NCBI GenBank assembly: GCA_028684405.1
Contig: JAQUGA010000081.1
Location: 3,838-10,287 of the forward strand
Origin: Bacteroidales bacterium
Lineage (GTDB): Bacteria; Bacteroidota; Bacteroidia; Bacteroidales; WCHB1-69
Direction of reading: 5' to 3'
Length of the DNA: 6,450 nt
Shown here: one piece after another, positions 1 to 5,561 of the stretch
Position numbering within the stretch: position 1 is the stretch's first letter
Layout of the letters: the number at the start of each line of letters is the position of its first letter
The notes under the pieces: model-generated
What the model was told of the DNA's origin: nothing
What the model saw: only the letters and a program-made list of their open reading frames with translations
Database searches by the model: none
Translations under genes and position numbers: made by a program

Positions 1-28
1 TCCATAAGTCTTTCCATTCCGGGTTCAT
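1..28 (-). CDS. 5' end of a further operon gene, possibly AlbA_2/Schlafen-type ATP-binding protein
   Basis: An ATG at 28-26 opens a frame that runs off the left edge after nine codons, reading MNPEWKDLW. It starts 14 bp after the hsdS stop on the same strand, so it is probably co-transcribed. The WK-x-x-W pattern at the extreme N-terminus resembles, from memory, the start of AlbA_2 (Schlafen-like AAA_4) domain proteins, which often begin with EWKESW followed by a region rich in FANAxGG. Such proteins are frequently found inside type I restriction loci of Bacteroidota. Nine residues are too few to prove a family. The alternative is an unrelated accessory gene or the start of hsdR. What is firm is the start codon, the open frame and the short spacing. 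Confidence 0.4.
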
Positions 29-42
29 TGTTTCTATTAATT

Positions 43-1266
43 TCAATTTGTTTTTTTGGATTGTTTTTTTTTCTGGATTGCTTCGCCTTCGGCTCGCAAT
101 GACGGAGAAGAATCGGCTCGCAATGACATAGAAGAATCGGCTCGCATTGACGGGAAGGTCAACAACATATCCCGATAATACTCATACTGCTTCTGTCTCA
201 ATTCTATCTCTTTTGGCAAGCCTTCACTAATGGAATTGGTGAGGGTGTCAAATTTGTCGAGAATGGAGACGATGCGCTCTTGTTCTTTGAGGGGTGGGAT
301 GGGGATGGGATATTCCATTATTTTATCTTTGTTTCCACGAGGCATTTTAGCGCCTCTTGCATGTTGCATGTTGTATTCAAAGAACTTATCATCTGCTAAT
401 ACTTGATATAAAAACTTCTGACTTAATTTAATGTCAGTGACGCAAATAACTAATACATCCCCGTTTGTACCACCAACTCGATCAGAATACCATATTTTCT
501 TTAAGTAAGGTCTAATATTTCCTATTAATATGTTATTAATCTCATACTTAGTCGAATTCCCATTGGCAGGAACTCTCGTGGATATTGTTTTTCCTTTTTT
601 ATTTTGCAACAAATTATCAACACCAACATAATTTGTTTCATCAAGGTGTTCAAAGCTGATACGTGTTTTTGAATATTCAGCTACCTCCCCCAAAGTCTTC
701 CACTCCACTTCTCCCTCCTCAAAACTCAACAACTCCTCTCTATAAAAACTATACTGTTGTTTACGCGCTGTAAGTTCCGCTGTAAGCTCCTCTGTAAGCT
801 CCGTAAAGGTATCGAGAATACGAACAATTTCTTTTTGAACGGAAAGGGGTGGGATGGGGATTAAAAACTTTTCTAACATTGGCTTTCTAATTGAAATAGA
901 AGTAGCACCAACACTTTTTGTTATAATGTAATGTTTAAAACTATTATGCATTAAATAGTATAGAAATTTTTCAATTAAACCATTAGAGCAAACATTAATT
1001 CTATAAGCGCGTTGATGTAAAGCGTATTTTCCTTCTACATAATGGAAAATATCTCCAACACCACCTTCGCCAGGTACTATAATAGCAGTTTCATCAAACT
1101 GAAAAGTGTCTGATTTTAATATATTCTTAGATCGAACATAAAAAGGATATATCCCATTTTCGGATTCATCTTGGCGATTAGAATTTCCTGTTCCTATATT
1201 TGCTACCTCCCCCAGCGGTTTCCACTCCACCTCCACACCCTCCAATAATTTCTCTAAATAACTCAT
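43..1266 (-). CDS. hsdS: Type I restriction-modification specificity subunit HsdS
   Basis: DNA-recognition subunit of a type I methyltransferase/restriction complex (M2S, plus R2). The 407-residue protein has the classic two-fold layout. TRD1 begins near residue 11 (VEWKPLGEVA) and runs to IPIPP (136-140). A central conserved helix follows, with KEIVRILDTF and an ELT-repeat (145-180). TRD2 begins at EVEWKTLGEVA (186-196) and ends with IPIPPLKEQ (321-329), followed by the distal helix and YYRDMLLTF (363-371). Natural homologues usually stop about there. Residues 372-407 are an extra tail encoded by repeat DNA. The ATG overlaps the rhuM stop as ATGA, indicating translational coupling. The ELT-repeat and the length of the partner HsdM suggest an EcoR124-like (type IC) enzyme. 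The target sequence cannot be read from the TRDs. Confidence 0.95.
   Translation of the reverse strand: MSYLEKLLEGVEVEWKPLGEVANIGTGNSNRQDESENGIYPFYVRSKNILKSDTFQFDETAIIVPGEGGVGDIFHYVEGKYALHQRAYRINVCSNGLIEKFLYYLMHNSFKHYIITKSVGATSISIRKPMLEKFLIPIPPLSVQKEIVRILDTFTELTEELTAELTARKQQYSFYREELLSFEEGEVEWKTLGEVAEYSKTRISFEHLDETNYVGVDNLLQNKKGKTISTRVPANGNSTKYEINNILIGNIRPYLKKIWYSDRVGGTNGDVLVICVTDIKLSQKFLYQVLADDKFFEYNMQHARGAKMPRGNKDKIMEYPIPIPPLKEQERIVSILDKFDTLTNSISEGLPKEIELRQKQYEYYRDMLLTFPSMRADSSMSLRADSSPSLRAEGEAIQKKKQSKKTN
83..154 (-). repeat. Three 24-bp tandem units fused to a dispersed repeat at the hsdS 3' end
   Basis: Three units (83-106, 107-130, 131-154) share the core tcggctcgcaatgac at 89-103, 113-127 and, with one change, 137-151, giving a period of exactly 24 bp. 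Because 24 is a multiple of three the hsdS frame stays open and each unit adds eight residues (MRADSSMS, LRADSSPS, LRAEGEAI). The left-most unit continues to about position 74 as gattgcttcgccttcggc. On the coding strand this forms the string GCGAGCCGAAGGCGAAGCAA, which I recognise as a common dispersed intergenic element in Bacteroidota genomes. It can fold through attgc (78-82) with gcaat (96-100) and gcc with ggc. Confidence 0.85.
291..306 (-). repeat. 16-bp exact direct repeat at the end of TRD2 (pair with 846-861)
   Basis: Identical 16-mer coding for IPIPPL at the end of TRD2, 555 bp from its partner. Together the two repeat pairs bracket both target-recognition domains. Confidence 0.75.
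680..708 (-). repeat. Direct repeat at the start of TRD2 (pair with 1202-1230)
   Basis: Second copy of the 29-bp segment, coding for VEWKTLGEVA at the start of TRD2. It lies 522 bp from its partner, so a crossover between them would delete TRD1 in frame. Confidence 0.75.
766..801 (-). repeat. 12-bp tandem repeat coding for TAEL-like spacer of HsdS
   Basis: Three in-frame 12-bp units (790-801, 778-789, 766-777) encode ELTE, ELTA, ELTA at residues 156-167, between the two TRDs. The units differ by only a few bases. In EcoR124I and EcoR124II the corresponding TAEL repeat is present in two or three copies, and the copy number sets the spacing between the two half-sites of the recognition sequence. 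The same position and nearly the same residues are seen here, so a spacer role is likely. Confidence 0.85.
846..861 (-). repeat. 16-bp exact direct repeat at the end of TRD1 (pair with 291-306)
   Basis: The 16-mer ggggtgggatggggat is identical to 291-306 and codes for the IPIPPL motif that closes TRD1. The identity at DNA level is longer than the amino-acid motif alone would require. Confidence 0.75.
1202..1230 (-). repeat. Direct repeat at the start of TRD1 (pair with 680-708)
   Basis: This 29-bp stretch matches 680-708 at 25 of 29 positions, the first 12 bases being identical (gctacctccccc). It codes for the VEWKPLGEVA segment that opens TRD1. It is the N-terminal half of the internal duplication of hsdS and a possible site for recombination with other hsdS sequences. 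Confidence 0.75.
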
Positions 1267-2261
1267 TTTTTTCTACTCTGTTTTTTTGCTGTTTTCTCTA
1301 TTGCAGCAATACTTTTTAAATAATCTTTCTCTACAGCGCTAAGTGTTTTGTTTTTATAATCTCTGTATGCTGAAATTGCCTTGGTTTTTGCATCGGTGGC
1401 CGAAATGGATCCCGCATTGCTCAATATCTTTCTTTTGGCAGATTTTAGAATGGTGTCTAACTCTCTAATATAATCGGCCATCCGCATTTCTCGCTCTTCT
1501 ATGGCATTTAGCTCCGCCAAATCAAAATATGCAGCTACTAAATTGTTTAGCACTTTTAGCTCTTTTTCTTCCAGGTAATTCTTAGCTATCATTGCTTCGG
1601 CTTGGGTGGGCTCGCTTCCTTTAAAGTTTGTAAGGCCTGCAAAGGGTTTGTCGCTATCCACCCGCATATAAATGACCTCGCTAGCAGTGTGTCCGTGAGC
1701 AGCGTAATGCAGTTTGTTTTGCACGATTTTAAAGAAGGTGATACTTTCATCACTTTTAGAATCGTAGTCTGTAGCCGTGGCATATAAATCTAACACCTGC
1801 CGATACATCACTTTTTCACTAGAACGTATATCTCTAATACGGTCCAGCAGTTCTTTCCAATAATTTCCGCCACCCAAGTTTTTCAGACGGTTATCATCTA
1901 TTGTAAATCCCTTTACAATATACTCTCTTAACCGTGCTGTTGCCCACTGGCGAAAGCGTGTGGCAATTTTAGAATTTATGCGGTATCCCAAAGCAATAAT
2001 CATGTCCAGATTATAATAATCTAGCTCGCGAGTTACTTCTCTTTTTCCTTCTGTTTGAACTGTTCGGATTTTCCGAACAGTTGCTTCTGGGGTTAACTCC
2101 TCATCACTGTAAATGTTTTTAATATGCTCACTAACAGTAGATTTTGCAGTTTGGTACAGTTCCACAAGTTGTTTTTGTGTGAGCCACACATCCTCATTCT
2201 CTAAATGTACAGAAAGGTTTGACTGCCCGTCAGAACTTTTATAAATTATTATTTCACTCAT
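1263..2261 (-). CDS. rhuM: RhuM family protein embedded in the type I RM operon
   Basis: A 332-residue protein of the Virulence_RhuM family, named after rhuM of Salmonella pathogenicity island 3; its biochemical role is not established. Residues 26-50 (WLTQKQLVELYQTAKSTVSE onward) read as a DNA-binding helix-turn-helix. Residues 79-115 (ELDYYNLDMIIALGYRINSK, then FRQWATARL) are the strongly conserved family core. HYAAHGHTASEVIYMR (185-200) and the EEKELKVLNNLVAAYFDLAE helix (231-250) are further family hallmarks. The C-terminus is lysine-rich (TAKKQSRKK). No membrane segment or signal peptide is seen. The start lies 35 bp after the hsdM stop, and the stop overlaps the hsdS start by 4 bp, so it is a genuine operon member between hsdM and hsdS. 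RhuM genes recur at this position in type I loci, suggesting an accessory or regulatory part in restriction; that is inference. Confidence 0.93.
   Translation of the reverse strand: MSEIIIYKSSDGQSNLSVHLENEDVWLTQKQLVELYQTAKSTVSEHIKNIYSDEELTPEATVRKIRTVQTEGKREVTRELDYYNLDMIIALGYRINSKIATRFRQWATARLREYIVKGFTIDDNRLKNLGGGNYWKELLDRIRDIRSSEKVMYRQVLDLYATATDYDSKSDESITFFKIVQNKLHYAAHGHTASEVIYMRVDSDKPFAGLTNFKGSEPTQAEAMIAKNYLEEKELKVLNNLVAAYFDLAELNAIEEREMRMADYIRELDTILKSAKRKILSNAGSISATDAKTKAISAYRDYKNKTLSAVEKDYLKSIAAIEKTAKKQSRKK
2058..2082. repeat. Perfect 11-bp inverted repeat inside rhuM
   Basis: Arms aactgttcgga (2058-2068) and tccgaacagtt (2072-2082) are perfect reverse complements with a 3-nt spacer, giving a strong hairpin in either strand. 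It encodes residues 61-69 (TVRKIRTVQ), just after the predicted helix-turn-helix. It may come simply from symmetric codons of a conserved motif, or it may be a protein-binding or mRNA-folding site. Confidence 0.8.
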
Positions 2262-2296
2262 CTTTTCACTCTTTAATTTGAAATATGTTCTAACAA

Positions 2297-3844
2297 CTAA
2301 CTATTTATCTCCTTTACAATTTCATCAACATCCGCACGTAGCCTATCAATTTTCTTCACTGTTTTGGAAATCTCCGCATTTAACTCCTCAATATCAATTA
2401 CCTCACGCGTATCCTCCGCTTCCACATAAGAAGTAACAGATAGGTTATAATCGTTTTCCGCAATTTTGTCATTGTCCACCGATATTGCTATGTGATCTAC
2501 ATCTTCTTTTTTGTCAAATAGCTTCATGATTTTATTAATGTGTTTATCGGTCAACACATTGGTATTGGTTGCTTTTTTGAAAAACCCTGCGCCACTTGCA
2601 TCTATAAATTGTGTGGTGTTGTGGGTCTTACTTTTAGAGAGCACAAGAATATTTACTGCTATACTCGTTCCAAAAAACAGATTGGGCGCAACAGAGATTA
2701 CAGTTTCTACAAAGTTGTTATCTACTAAGTACTTTCTTATTTTTTGTTCGGCACCACCACGGTAAAAGATACCCGGGAAACAAACAATGGCCGCTCTTCC
2801 TTTGCTTGAGAGATAGCTTAAGGCGTGCAAGACAAAGGCAAAATCGGCTTTTGATTTAGGAGCTAGCACACCAGCAGGTGCAAATCGGTCGTCGTTAATT
2901 AAAGTAGGGTCGTCGCTTCCTATCCATTTAATGGAGTAGGGCGGGTTAGACACAATAGCATCAAAGGGTTTGGCATCGCCCAGTTGCGGATTCATAAGTG
3001 TGTCGCCTAGCACTATGTTAAACTTGTCATAGTTTACGTTGTGTAAAAACATGTTCATGCGCGCCAAGTTATAGGTGGTGTGATTTATTTCCTGCCCAAA
3101 AAAACCTTCTTCAATAATATGATTGTCGAAATGTTTTTTTGCCTGCAACAACAACGAGCCTGAGCCTGCTGCAGGATCATATATCTTATTCACCGAAGTC
3201 TGTCCATGCATTGCCAATTGCGCAATGAGCTTTGAAATGGTTTGTGGTGTAAAAAACTCACCTCCCGATTTTCCGGCATTGGCGGCATAGTTTGAAATCA
3301 GAAATTCATAAGCATCACCAAAAAGGTCGATTTGGTTGTCTTCAAAATTTCCAAAAGTCAATTCTGCTATACCTTTCAAAACTTTGGCTAAGCGGTCGTT
3401 TTTACCTTCAACCGTATTTCCCAATCGCGAACTGGTTGTATCAAAATCGGCAAACAATCCTTTTATATCAGATTCGGACGGATAGCCATTTGCAGATCCT
3501 TCAATTGCGTCAAAAATGGATTTTAAGTCGGTGTTCAGATCTGTATTGGTATTGGCTGTTTTGGCAACATTCACAAAAAGCTGACTAGGATAGATAAAAT
3601 ATCCTTTTGTTTTAATTGCATCCTCTTTTATTTCAGGGGTTATAACATCATCAGATAATTTTGAATAGTCAATACTCTCATCGCCCCCTTCAATATATGT
3701 CGAAAAGTTTTCACTTATAAAACGATAAAAAAGTGTTCCTAAAACAAAGTGTTTAAAATCCCATCCATCTACAGAGCCACGCACATCGTTGGCTATTCTC
3801 CATATTTTAGCTTGTAATTCGGCTCTTTGGTTTGTGCTTGTCAT
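2297..3844 (-). CDS. hsdM: Type I restriction-modification DNA methyltransferase subunit HsdM
   Basis: N6-adenine methyltransferase that uses S-adenosylmethionine and works as M2S, protecting host DNA and forming the core of the restriction complex. The 515 residues are full length (EcoR124I HsdM is similar). The N-terminal HsdM_N helical domain is at about 7-160 (KIWRIANDVRGSVDGWDF). The catalytic N6_Mtase domain starts at GEFFTP (195-200). The SAM-binding motif I DPAAGSGS is at 223-230 and the catalytic NPPYS motif IV at 300-304. FPGIFYRGGAEQKIRKYLV (356-374) is another family hallmark. Residues 480-513 form a heptad-like helix, probably contacting HsdS. It is the first intact gene of the operon, starting 10 bp after the reconstructed end of the helix-turn-helix gene and leading into rhuM after 35 bp. 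The leader is A/T-rich without a Shine-Dalgarno site, as usual in Bacteroidota. Confidence 0.97.
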   Translation of the reverse strand: MTSTNQRAELQAKIWRIANDVRGSVDGWDFKHFVLGTLFYRFISENFSTYIEGGDESIDYSKLSDDVITPEIKEDAIKTKGYFIYPSQLFVNVAKTANTNTDLNTDLKSIFDAIEGSANGYPSESDIKGLFADFDTTSSRLGNTVEGKNDRLAKVLKGIAELTFGNFEDNQIDLFGDAYEFLISNYAANAGKSGGEFFTPQTISKLIAQLAMHGQTSVNKIYDPAAGSGSLLLQAKKHFDNHIIEEGFFGQEINHTTYNLARMNMFLHNVNYDKFNIVLGDTLMNPQLGDAKPFDAIVSNPPYSIKWIGSDDPTLINDDRFAPAGVLAPKSKADFAFVLHALSYLSSKGRAAIVCFPGIFYRGGAEQKIRKYLVDNNFVETVISVAPNLFFGTSIAVNILVLSKSKTHNTTQFIDASGAGFFKKATNTNVLTDKHINKIMKLFDKKEDVDHIAISVDNDKIAENDYNLSVTSYVEAEDTREVIDIEELNAEISKTVKKIDRLRADVDEIVKEINS

Positions 3845-3854
3845 TATTTATATT

Positions 3855-4033
3855 TTAATATTCTTTTGGATTAATTTCTACTATTTCGGAAATTTCAAAA
3901 AAAGCCCTTCAATTCTCGGTTGCTGTCTGATCTGCCCATAGGAGTTCAGCATGTTGTAACTCTTTCTTGGTTTTTCAGACAGCCAAGTTTGTTTTATTCC
4001 TTTCTCTTCGAGTACTTCCTTTATTCGGTTCAT
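3855..4033 (-). pseudogene. Small XRE-type helix-turn-helix regulator upstream of hsdM, frameshifted
   Basis: From the ATG at 4033 a frame reads MNRIKEVLEEKGIKQTWLSE and continues to RQQPRIEGLF, then reaches a TAG at 3883-3881 after 50 residues. This closely resembles the small Cro/C1-type regulators (about 65-75 residues) that often precede hsdM in Bacteroidota. The family continues after the PR-x-E-x-LF stretch with EIAEIL..NPKEL. Here that continuation (EISEIVEINPKEY) is in the -1 frame, entered at seven T (3897-3903), and ends at 3855, 10 bp before hsdM. Other residues also differ from the pattern I remember, such as SEKPRKSYN where SEKLGKSYN is usual. It could be a decaying pseudogene, a sequencing error, a phase-variable tract or a -1 ribosomal frameshift site (T TTT TTG). 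Its expected job is operon control. Confidence 0.72.
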
Positions 4034-4137
4034 GTCCGCATAAAATTAAGTTGCTAAAGTAATTCAAAAAATCCCGTTTATCTCTTTTTTCAATATAAAT
4101 TTCGTTCGTTTCATGGTTGGTCTGTTCGAGCGTTGAC

Positions 4138-4172
4138 AAAAACCAAATGTGCCTATTTGCACGTTGGTTTTT
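4138..4172. terminator. U-tract hairpin, bidirectional terminator or attenuator
   Basis: AAAAACCAA (4138-4146) pairs with TTGGTTTTT (4164-4172), and gtgc (4149-4152) with gcac (4159-4162), with a 2-by-1 internal loop and a 6-nt apical loop. T runs follow on both strands, so it can act as an intrinsic terminator either way. On the minus strand it sits about 105 bp ahead of the regulator start, in what would be the operon leader. Confidence 0.55.
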
Positions 4173-4206
4173 TTAGCATGTTGCCTTCAACATATTCCAA
4201 TTTCAT
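4153..4206 (-). CDS. Possible 17-residue leader peptide
   Basis: A short frame, MKLEYVEGNMLKKPTCK, starts 15 bp downstream of a TATATTTG box, and its TAG stop falls exactly in the apical loop of the hairpin at 4138-4172. That arrangement is what a transcription-attenuation leader would look like. The peptide has no recognisable family and no run of one amino acid, so translation is speculative; such a short ORF may be chance. Confidence 0.2.
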   Translation of the reverse strand: MKLEYVEGNMLKKPTCK

Positions 4207-4220
4207 GAAGCGTTCTTTAG

Positions 4221-4251
4221 CAAATATACAAAAAAGCTGTATGGATTCACT
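4221..4251 (-). promoter_or_regulatory. Candidate Bacteroidota promoter for the regulator/RM operon
   Basis: The minus strand reads TATATTTG at 4228-4221, an exact match to the Bacteroidota -7 consensus TAnnTTTG. Nineteen bases upstream is AGTG (4251-4248), a weak match to the -33 TTTG/TTG element. Transcription would start near 4215 and run about 180 nt before the regulator ATG. AT-rich DNA yields such matches by chance, hence modest confidence. Confidence 0.35.
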
Positions 4252-4327
4252 TTCGCGGATAATTTATCACTATTGTCTGGTAAGTTTTCATTTTTTTTTG
4301 CCTTCTACCCCTTTAATACCATTACTT

Positions 4328-4359
4328 ATTTCAAATTAGTACAACGGATAATTTGAAAT
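4328..4359. repeat. Perfect 11-bp inverted repeat in the intergenic region
   Basis: Arms atttcaaatta (4328-4338) and taatttgaaat (4349-4359) are perfect reverse complements around a 10-nt spacer. The geometry (arms about two helical turns centre to centre) suits a dimeric DNA-binding protein better than a hairpin; it has no T tract. Function unknown. Confidence 0.7.
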
Positions 4360-4464
4360 TTAGTATGATTTATGCCGATAGAGTTTCTGTTAGAGTACAA
4401 AAAATATTTATTGAATTGGACTATTATAGAAACCGTAACGGTATAAATCATTAATCAACAATAA

Positions 4465-4508
4465 AAAAAAGCCTGAATGATAAATTGATTTATCATTCAG
4501 GCTTTTTT
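4465..4508. terminator. Strong Rho-independent terminator after the OmpA-family gene
   Basis: A perfect 14-bp stem, gcctgaatgataaa (4471-4484) with its complement (4489-4502), closes a TTGA loop. It is flanked by A and T runs that extend pairing to 20 bp. It lies 20-63 bp beyond the stop of the minus-strand OmpA-family gene and would terminate transcription from either side, separating the housekeeping pair from the restriction locus. Confidence 0.93.
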
Positions 4509-4527
4509 ATGACTTTATTTCTCTAAA

Positions 4528-5538
4528 TTAATTCGATTCTAAAATTTTGAATAGTTCGTCCATTTTTGGAGTCAAAATAATATCTGTACGTCTGTTTTTT
4601 GCTCTGGCTTCTGCTGTTTTTCCAGTGTCGATGGGGTTGTGTTCGCCACGGCCAGCTGCTGTGAGTCGTTTTGGGCTGATTTTTCCATGTTTAAGCAATA
4701 TTTTAACAACGGAAGTCGCTCTTAATACACTCAAGTCCCAATTGTCGTTGATTTGACCTTGAGCGGCTCTGTATGGAACATCATCTGTATGTCCTTCAAT
4801 CATAATGGAAATATCGGCATCGTTTTCTAAAATAAAAGCAAGTTCTTTAAGGGCGGCTTCACCTCTGGGGTCAACCTGGTAGCTTCCTGTTTTGAACAGC
4901 AGTTTTTCGTCCATAGAGACGTAAACTTTTCCGTTTTTTTGGTACACATTAAGTCCATTATTTTGGTATCCAGTGAGGGCTGCCAAAACTTTTTCTCGCA
5001 AAGCGTTTACAGCAAAATCTTTATTGTCTAGGATGGATTGCAATTCGTTGATTTTATCTTCTTTCAATTTTATCAAACGTTCTTTTTCTTCCAAATCGAT
5101 CAATCGGTTATTCATTTCGGTTTCCATCATTTTCAAATCGTCTTCTCGTTTTAATAAATCCAAACGAAGTTTGTTGAGACTTTCCAGAATTTTGGCCACT
5201 TCATCTTTGTTGCCAGAGGTCAGAGATTGAGTTGATTTTAGCAAATCATCATATGCCTCTTGAAGTTTTTGATAATTGGTGTGTTGTGCACGATAATTCC
5301 GACCCAACAATAGAGTGTCTCTTTTTAGTTGTTCATGTTGCACGCTCAGCCTGTCTAAGTTTGCTTTGGCTTCGGTGTAAACATTGTTTAAGTCTACATT
5401 CTCGCCTTTGATGGCACTGAGTTCGCTTTCGCATGTTTGGCGACGATTTTCAGCTTCGGAATATTTTTGTTGCGACACACATGAAGTCAATATGGATATT
5501 GAAATGAGGAGTCCAGCGGTTATAAAAAAACGTTTCAT
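4528..5538 (-). CDS. OmpA-family peptidoglycan-binding lipoprotein with coiled coil
   Basis: Outer-membrane lipoprotein expected to tether the envelope to peptidoglycan. The 336 residues start with a lipoprotein signal: KR, a hydrophobic stretch (4-16) and the lipobox LTSC, with acylated Cys20. Residues about 25-185 are almost wholly helical and charged (e.g. KLRLDLLKREDDLKMMETEM), a coiled-coil spacer. The OmpA C-terminal domain covers about 203-323: VSMDEKLLFKTGSYQVDPRG, IEGHTDD (247-253), NWDLSVLRA (266-274), AAGRGEHNPID (294-304) and AKNRRTDIIL (313-322). By alignment with E. coli OmpA, Asp252 and Arg273 correspond to the diaminopimelate-binding D271 and R286. The start codon follows the xth stop by 23 bp, so the two are probably one transcript. 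There is no beta-barrel. Its specific cellular role is not known from sequence. Confidence 0.93.
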   Translation of the reverse strand: MKRFFITAGLLISISILTSCVSQQKYSEAENRRQTCESELSAIKGENVDLNNVYTEAKANLDRLSVQHEQLKRDTLLLGRNYRAQHTNYQKLQEAYDDLLKSTQSLTSGNKDEVAKILESLNKLRLDLLKREDDLKMMETEMNNRLIDLEEKERLIKLKEDKINELQSILDNKDFAVNALREKVLAALTGYQNNGLNVYQKNGKVYVSMDEKLLFKTGSYQVDPRGEAALKELAFILENDADISIMIEGHTDDVPYRAAQGQINDNWDLSVLRATSVVKILLKHGKISPKRLTAAGRGEHNPIDTGKTAEARAKNRRTDIILTPKMDELFKILESN

Positions 5539-5561
5539 AGCGGTATTCTTTTTATTTATTA

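Larger units (their letters stand above)
4034..4527. other. Intergenic region between the RM operon and the OmpA-family gene
   Basis: No convincing protein gene was found here on either strand. It holds, from right to left, the ompA terminator (4465-4508), an AT-rich stretch with an 11-bp inverted repeat (4328-4359), a nine-T run (4291-4299), a minus-strand promoter candidate (4221-4251), a perfect 6-bp hairpin atgttg/caacat (4178-4193), a larger U-tract hairpin (4138-4172), and the presumed 5' leader of the regulator/hsdM operon. The decamer cggataattt occurs at 4256-4265 and 4345-4354. A 29-codon plus-strand ORF at 4365-4454 (MIYADRVSVRVQ...) has no recognisable family. Confidence 0.6.

Noticed and set aside
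83..154. CRISPR-like reading of the spaced repeats
   Set aside because: The units are directly tandem with 24-bp period and no unique spacers, lie in a coding frame, and no cas genes are near.
3292..3588. Plus-strand ORF of 98 codons opposite hsdM
   Set aside because: Antisense shadow of the HsdM coding sequence, with no independent support.
4021..4033. Imperfect palindrome around the regulator start codon (cggttcatgtccg region)
   Set aside because: Only three-base arms pair cleanly; too weak to call an operator.
3975..4172. Minus-strand open frame of about 65 codons (contains IYIEKRDKRDFLNYFSNLIL)
   Set aside because: It reads protein-like but has no ATG, overlaps the helix-turn-helix gene in another frame and is easily explained by chance in AT-rich DNA. 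A degraded gene remnant remains possible.
4133..4339. Plus-strand ORF of 68 codons
   Set aside because: It runs through the U-tract hairpin and the promoter candidate, has a low-complexity hydrophobic/Ser composition and resembles no family.
4365..4454. Plus-strand ORF of 29 codons starting MIYADRVSVRVQ
   Set aside because: Too short, no family recognised, no promoter box in front.
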